Below, one piece after another: positions 1-5,332 of a stretch of 5,446 nucleotides of DNA (the first letter of the stretch is position 1; every line of letters starts with the position of its first letter). The translations under genes were made by a program, and so were the position numbers. The stretch comes from Gammaproteobacteria bacterium. Its GTDB lineage: Bacteria; Pseudomonadota; Gammaproteobacteria; Pseudomonadales; Oleiphilaceae. The DNA lies in contig JAJUGC010000179.1 in the NCBI GenBank assembly GCA_029268325.1, positions 1 through 5,446 of the forward strand. The letters are read 5' to 3'. The notes beneath the pieces were generated by a model that saw only the letters and a program-made list of their open reading frames with translations, did no database searches and was not told where the DNA came from.

Positions 1-188
1 GCGCCGGCCTGGAGGAATCGTTCGGCGTCGGCACGGGAGGTGTACTGCCCCGAGCATTCCAGCAGCAGATCGAGCTCCAATGCCTGCCAGTCGATATCCT
101 CGGGACGGGGTGCACAGAGCACCTGCACGCATTGGCCATTGATATGCAGACAATCCCCATCGACCCGCACCTCGCCGGGAAAGCGCCC
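1..188 (-). other. GAPDH-like N-terminal fragment fused behind YcjX
   Basis: Codons 408-469 of the minus-strand frame read GRFPGEVRVDGD, then INGQCVQVL, PEDIDWQAL, LDLLLECSGQYTSR and AERFLQAG. This order matches type I glyceraldehyde-3-phosphate or erythrose-4-phosphate dehydrogenase from the HGRFPGEV strand to the ECTGxFTSRExAxxHLxAGA helix, roughly family residues 50-110. The NAD-binding start (NGFGRIGR) is absent because YcjX occupies that place, and the catalytic SCTTN lies beyond the window. A protein of this shape could not be a normal GAPDH. The shared coding for FPGEV at 168-182 is the likely crossover or mis-join point. Confidence 0.8.
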
Positions 189-1409
189 TTTCACCACTTC
201 CTCTCCCTTAGGGATTCCCTTCAGGCAGGACAGCTTCACGCCGTCATGGGTGGTCTCAAAGGTGCTGGTGCAACGCACGGACGACAGCACCTGGGTGGAC
301 AGTCCCACCCCCTGGAAACGGATCTTGCGCTTGGCCTCATCGATCATGGTTTCCAAAAGCAGGCGCAGATTGTGATGCTGGTTGTCGGTGACATGATCCG
401 CCTTGGTGGCAGCAAACAGGAGCTTGTCGATCTTGCTGTTGAAGATGCGGCTGTACAGGCCCGACTTGCCGTAGTTGAAGGTCTGCAGCACCTGTTCGAT
501 GGAGCTTTGCATATCGGCGAACAGGTTCGGGCCGTGATTCAGGGCCTTGAGCACATCCACCAACACGATCTGTCGGTCGAGCCGGGACAGTTCTTCGTGG
601 AAACCCCGCACCACCTGTTTTTTGTACGCCTCAAAGCGATTCTCCAGAGCCCGGTACAAGGAGTTCTTCGACAGGGTATCGGGATTCTCCACCTCCAACG
701 GAAAGAACCAGAGCAAGGGCGAGCCTTCCAGTTCGCCGGGGATCAGGAAACGGCCCGGCTGCAGGCTGCTCAGTCCCAGCTCTTCCTTACAGCGTTTCAG
801 ATACTCCGCATACAGCCGTTGGCCCTGTTGAACCTGATCATCATCTGCCGGGGCCTGGGGATCAAGACCGGCCACATACTCCAGCCAGCTCTGGGCCAGC
901 GCCTTGCGGGCCGGCTCATCTGTCTGTTCCAGAACCTGCCGGGACCACTCCTGGAAACTCAAGGTTTTCAGGGGCAGATCCAGCAGCCATTCGCCGGGAT
1001 AGTCGATCAGGTCGATATAAAGGGTGCGCTCATTGCCCGCCCCCAGTTGGGCGCGACGGGTGCGAAAACGGATGGCAATTCGAACCCCGCGCATCCGATC
1101 CGTCGAGGTGGGCCAGCGGGGCGGTGTGTCCTGGATGGCCGCCATGAAATCCTTGTAAGGAAAGGTCGGCACCTGCAGCTCCGGCAGTGTCATCAGCTGG
1201 CTGGTGATAATCCGTCCTTCCGCCATGGCGTCCAGCAAGGGCAGGTTGCGGGCATCCAGCTTCAGGAGTTGGTCAATCAGGGAAGTGATAAAGGTGGTCT
1301 TGCCACTCTGGCTCAAGCCTGTCACCGCGACCCGCACATTGCGGTCCAGGGCTCGCTGCCACTGCTCCTGGAGTTTGACCAGCCAGGGATGGGTATTGGA
1401 ATCTGCCAT
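1..1409 (-). CDS. ycjX: YcjX-family P-loop ATPase, C-terminus replaced in frame by a GAPDH segment (partial, no stop in window)
   Basis: Reading from ATG at 1409, the frame is open for 469 codons to the window edge. Residues 1-410 are YcjX (DUF463), a stress-associated cytoplasmic P-loop NTPase usually paired with the membrane protein YcjF; its exact role is not settled. Visible motifs are Walker A GLSQSGKTT (31-39), DLIDYPGEWLLDLPL (133-147) and a TKAD nucleotide-specificity motif (335-338) inside LLFAATKADHVT. YcjX proteins are about 465 aa and carry, after a conserved [FY]PGEVP motif, a final ~50 residues ending near EFLIGDKL. Here PGEV (411-414) is instead followed by RVDGD and a sequence of GAPDH type (LLLECSGQYTSRADAERFLQAG region, 448-469). 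The YcjX identity of the first 410 residues is very secure; the 3' part is either a real rearrangement or an assembly join. The upstream Shine-Dalgarno is weak (AGGTCGAG). Confidence 0.9.
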   Translation of the reverse strand, partial: MADSNTHPWLVKLQEQWQRALDRNVRVAVTGLSQSGKTTFITSLIDQLLKLDARNLPLLDAMAEGRIITSQLMTLPELQVPTFPYKDFMAAIQDTPPRWPTSTDRMRGVRIAIRFRTRRAQLGAGNERTLYIDLIDYPGEWLLDLPLKTLSFQEWSRQVLEQTDEPARKALAQSWLEYVAGLDPQAPADDDQVQQGQRLYAEYLKRCKEELGLSSLQPGRFLIPGELEGSPLLWFFPLEVENPDTLSKNSLYRALENRFEAYKKQVVRGFHEELSRLDRQIVLVDVLKALNHGPNLFADMQSSIEQVLQTFNYGKSGLYSRIFNSKIDKLLFAATKADHVTDNQHHNLRLLLETMIDEAKRKIRFQGVGLSTQVLSSVRCTSTFETTHDGVKLSCLKGIPKGEEVVKGRFPGEVRVDGDCLHINGQCVQVLCAPRPEDIDWQALELDLLLECSGQYTSRADAERFLQAG

Positions 1410-1615
1410 TCTGTTCTCGACCTGAATCAGGGAGGGCTCCGCCTTTCCGGCCAGAGCGCTTTATCAATGATAGTGAGCGCGCCTCAGGGCTTGCTGCCCA
1501 TAATCAACGGATATGCAATAGTATTGAGCATAACCGATCTGACGGTGAGACATCATTTTGTGATGACATTATCCCTAAGCTATGTCTGTAGATCGCATCG
1601 AAATGGAGGCTGATC
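1410..1615. other. Divergent intergenic control region between ycjX and gst
   Basis: This 206-bp gap carries no credible gene and is more A/T-rich than its flanks, as expected of a divergent promoter region. Visible elements are an 11-bp perfect palindrome TATCAATGATA at 1462-1472, flanked by GAGCGC direct repeats at 1454-1459 and 1475-1480 (21 bp apart, about two helical turns). There is also an inverted repeat CATCA-N5-TGATG at 1551-1565. The gst Shine-Dalgarno GGAGG sits at 1605-1609, six bases before the ATG. None of the repeats matches an operator I can name. Confidence 0.5.
1558..1586 (+). promoter_or_regulatory. Weak candidate sigma-70 promoter for gst
   Basis: TTGTGA (1558-1563) and TATGTC (1581-1586) are separated by 17 bp and lie about 30 bp before the gst start. 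They match the -35 and -10 consensus at about four and three of six positions. The -35 half overlaps the CATCA/TGATG inverted repeat at 1551-1565, a place where a repressor could act. The match is poor, so this is a suggestion only. Confidence 0.2.
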
Positions 1616-2227
1616 ATGAAACTCTATTATGCTCCCGGGGCCTGTTCCCTGGCCCCTCATATCCTGCTGAAGGATACCCAACTGCCCCACGAGCTTGAGA
1701 AGGTGGACCTTAAAGCCCACAAGACCCAGCATGGCGACAACTACTACAAGTTCAACACCAAGGGCTATGTGCCACTGCTGGAGCTGGACAATGGCGAAAT
1801 GCTCAGCGAAGGTCCGGTCATCGCCCAATACATTTGTGACCAGGCCGGCCGTGACGACCTGATGCCCGCCGCCGGCACCATGGCCCGCTACCGGGTGATG
1901 GAATGGCAGAACTACATCACCTCGGAGCTCCACAAATCCTTCGGCCCCACCTTCAACCCGACCCTCAACCCTGAAATCAAGGCCTATCTGGTTGAGGGGC
2001 TGAAGCGTAAATACGAATGGGTCGACACCCAGTTGCAGGGCAAGCCTTATCTGACCGGCGACAACTTCACCGCAGCGGACGCTTACCTGTTCACGGTCAC
2101 CAACTGGGCGAAATTCATCGATCTGGACTTGTCGGCCCATAACAATTTGCAAGACTATATGGCCCGTATTTCCGAGCGGCCAGCAGTACAGGAAGCCTTG
2201 AAAGAGGAAGGCCTGCTGTCCGGCTGA
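1616..2227 (+). CDS. gst: Beta-class glutathione S-transferase
   Basis: A cytosolic dimeric enzyme that conjugates or transfers glutathione to electrophiles and can act as a redox carrier. The 203-aa product is close to the usual ~201 aa and collinear with E. coli Gst. It opens with MKLYYAPGACSLAPH, giving the beta-class Cys10, and has His106 in ITSELHKSFGP, the second residue typical of this class. Other visible family marks are the cis-Pro site YVP (51-53), the glutathione-binding SEGPVIAQY (64-72), and the N-capping box FTAADAYLF (151-159) of the all-helical C-terminal domain. The start is set by a good GGAGG six bases upstream. It is the first gene of a plus-strand pair, with the acetyltransferase 34 bp downstream. 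Its in vivo substrate cannot be read from the sequence. Confidence 0.95.
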   Translation: MKLYYAPGACSLAPHILLKDTQLPHELEKVDLKAHKTQHGDNYYKFNTKGYVPLLELDNGEMLSEGPVIAQYICDQAGRDDLMPAAGTMARYRVMEWQNYITSELHKSFGPTFNPTLNPEIKAYLVEGLKRKYEWVDTQLQGKPYLTGDNFTAADAYLFTVTNWAKFIDLDLSAHNNLQDYMARISERPAVQEALKEEGLLSG

Positions 2228-2261
2228 AGGAGTCAAAACAGCCACCAAGGAAACCAGCCGG

Positions 2262-2855
2262 ATGGCAACCGAAAAAGAGAAAATGCTACGGGGGGAGCTT
2301 TATGATCCCCGTGATGCCCAACTCGAGCAGGAGCGCCGACGGGCCCGGGAACTGCTGAAGGCCTTCAATGACAGCCGCCCCCAGGAACTGAAACGGCGGC
2401 GGCAATTGTTGGGAGAGCTGTTCAACCATCCGGGCCACGGCATCTGGATCGAGCCGCCGTTTTTCTGCGATTACGGCTATAACATCCGGCTGGGGCAGTC
2501 GGTGTTCTTCAACTTCAACTGTGTGGTGCTAGACCCGGGGCTGGTGGAAATCGGCGATAACGTGCTGTTTGGCCCGGCGGTGCAGATCTACACCGCCACC
2601 CATCCCTTGGATGCCACTGCCCGGCGCTCCGGTCTGGAATCCGCCCGTCCCATCAAAATTGGTAACGATGTCTGGATCGGCGGCGGCGCCATCATCAATC
2701 CAGGGGTGACCATTGGGGATCGCGCGGTGATTGGGGCTGGCAGTGTGGTGACCAAGGATATTCCGGCAGATGTGTTTGCGGCGGGAAATCCGTGCCGGGT
2801 GATTCGGGAGATTGGGGCAAAGGCCCCCGCAGATGACATTTCCCCCCTTTGTTAA
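2262..2855 (+). CDS. maa: Maltose/galactoside-type O-acetyltransferase (left-handed beta-helix)
   Basis: A cytosolic trimeric acetyl-CoA-dependent sugar O-acetyltransferase of the Maa/LacA/NodL family. The product is 197 aa, between Maa (~183) and LacA (~203). Residues 1-55 form the helical Mac domain (EKEKMLRGELYDP). Hexapeptide repeats follow from VEIGDN (95) and again over IKIGND, VWIGGG, AIINPG, VTIGDR, AVIGAG (131-160). His114 in YTATHPLD is the equivalent of the LacA catalytic His115, and NFNC (84-87) matches the conserved Asn region. The family's closing motif GNPCRVIREI lies at 175-184. The last residues (DISPLC) are encoded inside a repeat hairpin beginning at 2838, so the natural tail may have been altered. 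AAGGA at 2247-2251 supports the start. The sugar substrate is unknown; the maa symbol is by family, not proven. Confidence 0.9.
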   Translation: MATEKEKMLRGELYDPRDAQLEQERRRARELLKAFNDSRPQELKRRRQLLGELFNHPGHGIWIEPPFFCDYGYNIRLGQSVFFNFNCVVLDPGLVEIGDNVLFGPAVQIYTATHPLDATARRSGLESARPIKIGNDVWIGGGAIINPGVTIGDRAVIGAGSVVTKDIPADVFAAGNPCRVIREIGAKAPADDISPLC

Positions 2856-2875
2856 TGGGGGTTTTGGGGGTATTT
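2838..2875 (-). repeat. G/C-run hairpin repeat, copy A (minus orientation)
   Basis: On the minus strand this reads CCCCC-AAAA-CCCCC-ATTAACAAA-GGGGG. It matches copy B at 2987-3025 in block order (CCCCC, short spacer, CCCCC, TT-AC-AAA, GGGGG). It folds into a five-pair G/C stem with an inner mismatch and two A-T pairs. It overlaps the end of the acetyltransferase gene, including its TAA stop at 2853-2855. On the plus strand the G-run is followed by TTTT, so it may help to end transcription of the gst-maa unit. Confidence 0.65.
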
Positions 2876-2986
2876 CCACAGAGTACCCCAATCCATCCTG
2901 CACTTGCTGTACTGCATATTGTGGGATGCTAACTACACAGGAATATGCGCCAGCAGGAGGGTCTTTCTGCACAGACTGTGTCTGCC

Positions 2987-3025
2987 AAAATCCCCCTCAT
3001 TCCCCCTTTACGAAAGGGGGAGGTT
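2987..3025 (+). repeat. G/C-run hairpin repeat, copy B (plus orientation)
   Basis: AAAATCCCCCTCAT precedes a strong hairpin at 3001-3021: T-CCCCC-TTT, loop ACG, AAA-GGGGG-A, nine perfect base pairs. It is inverted relative to copy A, with about 110 bp between them, which is the bookend arrangement seen for REP-type elements. Lying between convergent genes, it could also be a bidirectional RNA-end structure. No T-run follows, so it is not a textbook intrinsic terminator. Confidence 0.7.
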
Positions 3026-3035
3026 CCAAGCCCTG

Positions 3036-3094
3036 CAACTCCTCCCTCACCCGCAAAAACTGACGAACCACAAAACTCCATTACAGGCCCCGCC
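3036..3094 (-). pseudogene. Decayed second copy of the ligase C-terminal tail
   Basis: On the minus strand, from GGC at 3094 to TTG ending at 3036, this aligns to the severed ligase tail at 3349-3290 over its full 60 nt. There are 16 substitutions, of which 15 are transitions, and one deleted T in a T6 run. The residues NG-(V/I)-x-x-F-x-SF are kept, then the deletion shifts the frame; restoring the T gives RVREEL again. CCA, CGG and GCC codons of the intact copy appear as TTG, TGG and GTC. No ligase similarity is visible upstream of 3094. I read it as a remnant of a duplicated or older ligE 3' end; a short dispersed repeat is the alternative. Confidence 0.65.
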
Positions 3095-3174
3095 ATACAA
3101 CTGGGTCGGCCTCAGCAAGTCCACTACTCCGGCCAGATACCACCCCGGAATCATCCGACAACGCCTATTGTATT

Positions 3175-3196
3175 CCCTCTCCCTCTGGGGAGAGGG
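3175..3196. repeat. CCCTCTCCC/GGGAGAGGG hairpin, copy 1
   Basis: CCCTCTCCC (3175-3183) pairs perfectly with GGGAGAGGG (3188-3196) around a four-base loop. The same nine-base arms recur at 3247-3283. Hairpins of this composition are common dispersed intergenic repeats in gammaproteobacteria; that is general knowledge, not a search result. Confidence 0.65.
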
Positions 3197-3246
3197 CCCC
3201 AGTTCCCAGACTACACCGCTAGTTCAGCCGGGCTTGATAGCCCCAG

Positions 3247-3284
3247 CCCTCTCCCCCGGCCCCTCTCATCAACAGGGAGAGGGG
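3247..3284. repeat. CCCTCTCCC/GGGAGAGGG hairpin, copy 2, beside the ligase tail
   Basis: CCCTCTCCC (3247-3255) can pair with GGGAGAGGG (3275-3283); alternatively CCCCTCTC (3260-3267) pairs with GAGAGGGG (3277-3284) with a nine-base loop. It starts three bases beyond the restored ligase stop at 3287-3289, so on the minus strand it sits where a ligE 3'-end hairpin would be expected. No T-run follows it. Confidence 0.6.
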
Positions 3285-3286
3285 AG

Positions 3287-3352
3287 TTACAGTTCCTCCC
3301 TCACCCGCAAAAAACTGGCAAACCGTGGGATTCCGTTGCGGGTACTGCCTTA
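3287..3352 (-). pseudogene. ligE: Severed in-frame C-terminal motif VI tail of ligE
   Basis: After the TAA at 3352-3350 the same frame reads GSTRNGIPRFASFLRVREEL and then TAA at 3289-3287. This is the expected C-terminal end of LigE ligases, whose relatives read TYRYxGxTxNGxPRFxSFLRxR here. The full gene would therefore be 284 codons (4141-3287 with stop) with one nonsense codon. The stop stands where relatives have a polar residue such as Arg, Gln or Lys. A single C-to-T change from CAA or A-to-T from AAA would create it. No frameshift is needed. A recent nonsense mutation or a base-call error fits better than readthrough. Confidence 0.85.
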
Positions 3353-4141
3353 AAATTTATAGGTCACCGTGCTGCCAATCGGTGGTGGGCTAGCCCGCTC
3401 TGCGTCGGTAAAACCAGTGCCAATCCGAAACCGCAGCTTCTCCGGAGTCTCCACCAGCAATGCCCCCAGCATCCCTTCATACTTACCCTTGCCCGGCAGA
3501 TGGCCGACCACCACGGCTTCCGCGTCCTCATAGGTTTTGAGTTTTAACAGATCATCGGAACGGGTGGCCTGATAGAGGGAGCTACCCCGGTGCAGCATGA
3601 GCCCTTCCCCACCCTCAGCCACCACTTCGTTCAACCGCTCCAGCAACTCTTCCCGGCTCTCAACCCGAAACTGCTCCACCAACTGAAGATAAGGGGAGCC
3701 AACCACTTGGACCAGATCCCGCAACTGTTCCAGACGCTGATCAAACACTCCTTCCGCCGCCGGCAGGTCAAACACCATATAGCGCACCTGACGCCAGGCC
3801 ACCTCGTCCGGCACTTGCTGGCGCACGGTGCCGGAGAGGCGTTCGAAAGTCCCCCGCCCCATCCAGAGCTCTCCATCCAAAGGCGTGGCGGGGAAATTCC
3901 GCGTAAACCAGGCCGGGGCCTGAAAGACATTGCCCTGGCGGGAGATCAGCCGGCGCCCGTCCCAATAGGCCCGGACACCATCCAGCTTCTCGCTGACCCA
4001 GTAATCCTCAAGATCAATTTGGTCGTGATAGACATTCGCCAGTAACAGCCCCGGCGGTTCCGGACCTGCTGCCTGGGCAGGCGGGAGTGGAAAAAAGCAG
4101 AAAACACAAAAGAGCAGCCATGCTGCTAAAGGATAAGCCAT
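3350..4141 (-). CDS. ligE: Periplasmic ATP-dependent DNA ligase (LigE type), truncated by a premature stop
   Basis: A minimal ATP-dependent ligase that seals nicks via a ligase-AMP intermediate; LigE enzymes are exported and thought to act on periplasmic or extracellular DNA. From ATG 4141 the product is 263 aa. Residues 1-24 look like a Sec signal peptide ending AQA, with no Lys or Arg in its n-region. Motif I is SEKLDGVRAYWDG with nucleophile Lys52. LDGELW (88-93) is motif III, YMVFDLP (121-127) IIIa, EGLMLH (179-184) IV and LLKLKT (198-203) V. The OB domain starts near 208 but stops at GSTVTYKF, whereas relatives continue with a G-x-T-x-NGxPRF-x-SFLR-x-R motif VI tail. That tail is present after the TAA in the same frame. 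Without it the enzyme would probably fail at self-adenylation. It lies 67 bp behind yhhJ and may be cotranscribed with it. Confidence 0.88.
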   Translation of the reverse strand: MAYPLAAWLLFCVFCFFPLPPAQAAGPEPPGLLLANVYHDQIDLEDYWVSEKLDGVRAYWDGRRLISRQGNVFQAPAWFTRNFPATPLDGELWMGRGTFERLSGTVRQQVPDEVAWRQVRYMVFDLPAAEGVFDQRLEQLRDLVQVVGSPYLQLVEQFRVESREELLERLNEVVAEGGEGLMLHRGSSLYQATRSDDLLKLKTYEDAEAVVVGHLPGKGKYEGMLGALLVETPEKLRFRIGTGFTDAERASPPPIGSTVTYKF

Positions 4142-4148
4142 GGTCAAT

Positions 4149-4155
4149 CTTCCCT
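4149..4155 (-). promoter_or_regulatory. Ribosome binding site that decides the ligE start
   Basis: The minus strand reads AGGGAAG here, seven bases before ATG 4141. The in-frame TTG at 4147, two codons upstream, would leave almost no spacing, so ATG 4141 is preferred. An in-frame TAG further upstream (before the codons for TLPLGS) excludes a longer start. Confidence 0.7.
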
Positions 4156-4208
4156 GATCTGAACCAAGCGGGAGAGTCTATTCAACTCGCTTCAAAAAGC
4201 CATACCCC

Positions 4209-5330
4209 CTAGGCCATCCCGGCAATGCTCCTGCGGAAGCGGCGTAGCGACAGGGTAAAGAACACACTACCAATCACCGCCAGCGCCAACAGGCGGGGCC
4301 AGACGATCTCCAGGCCCGCGCCCCGGAACAGGATGGCCTGGGCCAGGGAGATGTAATGAGTCGTGGGCGCCCCCTGCATAATGGTCTGCACGAACTGGGG
4401 CATGTTCTCGAAAGGCGTGATGCCTCCGGATAGCATTTGCAGGGGAATGAGCACCAGAATAATGAGCATGCCCAACTGGGGCATGGAGCGGGCAATGGTG
4501 GCCAGGAAAATCCCCATGGAGGTGGTGGCGAACAAGTGCAGGGCCGCCCCCGCCAGGAACAACAGAATAGAGCCTTCGATGGGCACCTGCATCCAGCCTT
4601 GCACCACCAACACCAGGGAGGCGCCGGAGGCGAACAACACCACGACCCCCATGGACCAGATCTTGGCCAGCATGATTTCAAGGGGCGTCAGTGGCATCAC
4701 CAGCAGGTGCTCGATGGTACCGTGCTCCCGTTCCCGGATCAGGGCCGCGCCGGTGAGGATGATGGACAACATGGTGATACTGTCGATCAGCTTGACCACC
4801 GCCCCGAACCAGCTCGGGCTCAGCGTGGGATTAAAGCGGTTGCGCACTTCCAGCGCCACCGGCGAGGCGACATTCTGCTCCCCCTGTACAAAGGCCTGGG
4901 TTTCCAGGGCCAGAATGGCCTGGATATAACTGGCCCCGAGAAATGCCTGGGTAAGCCGGGTGGCATCCACGTTCAGCTGGATGGTGGGCTCCCGGCCCGC
5001 CAGCAAATCCCGCTGAAAGCCGGGCGGAATATCCAGCACGACGGTGTAATGTCCCGCATCCATCAGCGGGTCGATCTGGTGTTGATCAATCAATGCCGGG
5101 TTGATGAAGTAAGGGGGATAGAAGGCACCGGTCATGCGGGAGGACAGGGGCGAACGGTCCTCATCCACCACGGCAATGGGGGCCAGGTGTAGGGTCTCCG
5201 GCATGCTGGAGGCGCTGATATAGATATTGATGCTGAAGGCGAACAGGATCAGCCCCAGCATGATCTTGTCCCGCCACAGACTGCGCCACTCCTTGATGCC
5301 CAGATGAAAGATATTGGCCAACCGCTCCAT
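4209..5330 (-). CDS. yhhJ: ABC-2 type exporter permease, YhhJ family
   Basis: Inner-membrane permease partner of the RbbA-type ATPase in an export system of unknown substrate. The 373-aa product matches E. coli YhhJ (~374 aa) end to end, from NIFHLGIKEWRSLWRDK to the C-terminal SLRRFRRSIAGMA. TM1 lies near 22-40. A large periplasmic domain (about 41-175) includes LAPIAVVDED, IPPGFQRDLLAGR and QLNVDATR. Five more hydrophobic segments follow near 177-197, 224-246, 252-280, 285-303 and 343-362. The coupling-helix signature IREREHGTIEHLLVMPLTP lies at 198-216, and ARSMPQLGMLIILVLIPLQMLSGG fills the 280-303 region. Start ATG 5330 is two bases after the upstream TGA, with AGGAG eight bases before it, so translation is likely coupled. 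A start further upstream at 5405 would lie inside rbbA and is rejected. Confidence 0.95.
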   Translation of the reverse strand: MERLANIFHLGIKEWRSLWRDKIMLGLILFAFSINIYISASSMPETLHLAPIAVVDEDRSPLSSRMTGAFYPPYFINPALIDQHQIDPLMDAGHYTVVLDIPPGFQRDLLAGREPTIQLNVDATRLTQAFLGASYIQAILALETQAFVQGEQNVASPVALEVRNRFNPTLSPSWFGAVVKLIDSITMLSIILTGAALIREREHGTIEHLLVMPLTPLEIMLAKIWSMGVVVLFASGASLVLVVQGWMQVPIEGSILLFLAGAALHLFATTSMGIFLATIARSMPQLGMLIILVLIPLQMLSGGITPFENMPQFVQTIMQGAPTTHYISLAQAILFRGAGLEIVWPRLLALAVIGSVFFTLSLRRFRRSIAGMA

Positions 5331-5332
5331 GC

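Larger units (their letters stand above)
2856..3286. other. Convergent intergenic region, repeat-rich, no intact gene
   Basis: This 431-bp stretch lies between the acetyltransferase stop and the ligase end region. It holds hairpin copies A (part) and B, the decayed ligase tail copy, and two CCCTCTCCC hairpins. A small GGGCT-TGAT-AGCCC hairpin lies at 3230-3243. Several open frames cross it, but they read low-complexity proline/serine-rich sequence from the repeats and lack ribosome binding sites. The unassigned pieces 2876-2986, 3095-3174 and 3197-3229 show nothing I can name. Confidence 0.6.

Noticed and set aside
132..1613. Long plus-strand open frame of 493 codons
   Set aside because: It lies antisense to ycjX, whose Walker A and DYPGEW motifs are unmistakable. 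Its translation is Gln/Gly/His-rich with no family resemblance and it lacks a ribosome binding site.
1580..2248. Minus-strand open frame of 222 codons over gst
   Set aside because: The plus-strand GST has the full family pattern, including Cys10 and His106, and a good Shine-Dalgarno. The antisense frame is a codon-bias shadow.
3047..3154. 35-codon minus-strand frame starting MIPGWYLAGVV and reading into the decayed ligase tail
   Set aside because: It has an ATG but only a weak upstream purine run, and its second half is the degenerate tail copy. I see no support for expression.
3036..3349. Diversity-generating retroelement template/variable repeat pair, suggested by the biased substitutions
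   Set aside because: Changes are transitions in both directions rather than limited to adenines, and no reverse transcriptase or accessory gene is visible in the window.
2838..3349. CRISPR array
   Set aside because: The repeats differ in sequence, orientation and spacing, and there are no regular spacers.
2945..3547. Plus-strand open frames across the repeat region and the ligase end
   Set aside because: They read proline-rich sequence from the hairpin repeats and then antisense ligase, with no motif and no ribosome binding site.
4142..4147. TTG start at 4147 for the ligase
   Set aside because: The AGGGAAG site would be only about one base away, while ATG 4141 has proper spacing of seven.
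4437..5192. Plus-strand open frame of 251 codons antisense to yhhJ
   Set aside because: Low-complexity Gln/Gly/His-rich sequence opposite a gene matching YhhJ along its whole length.
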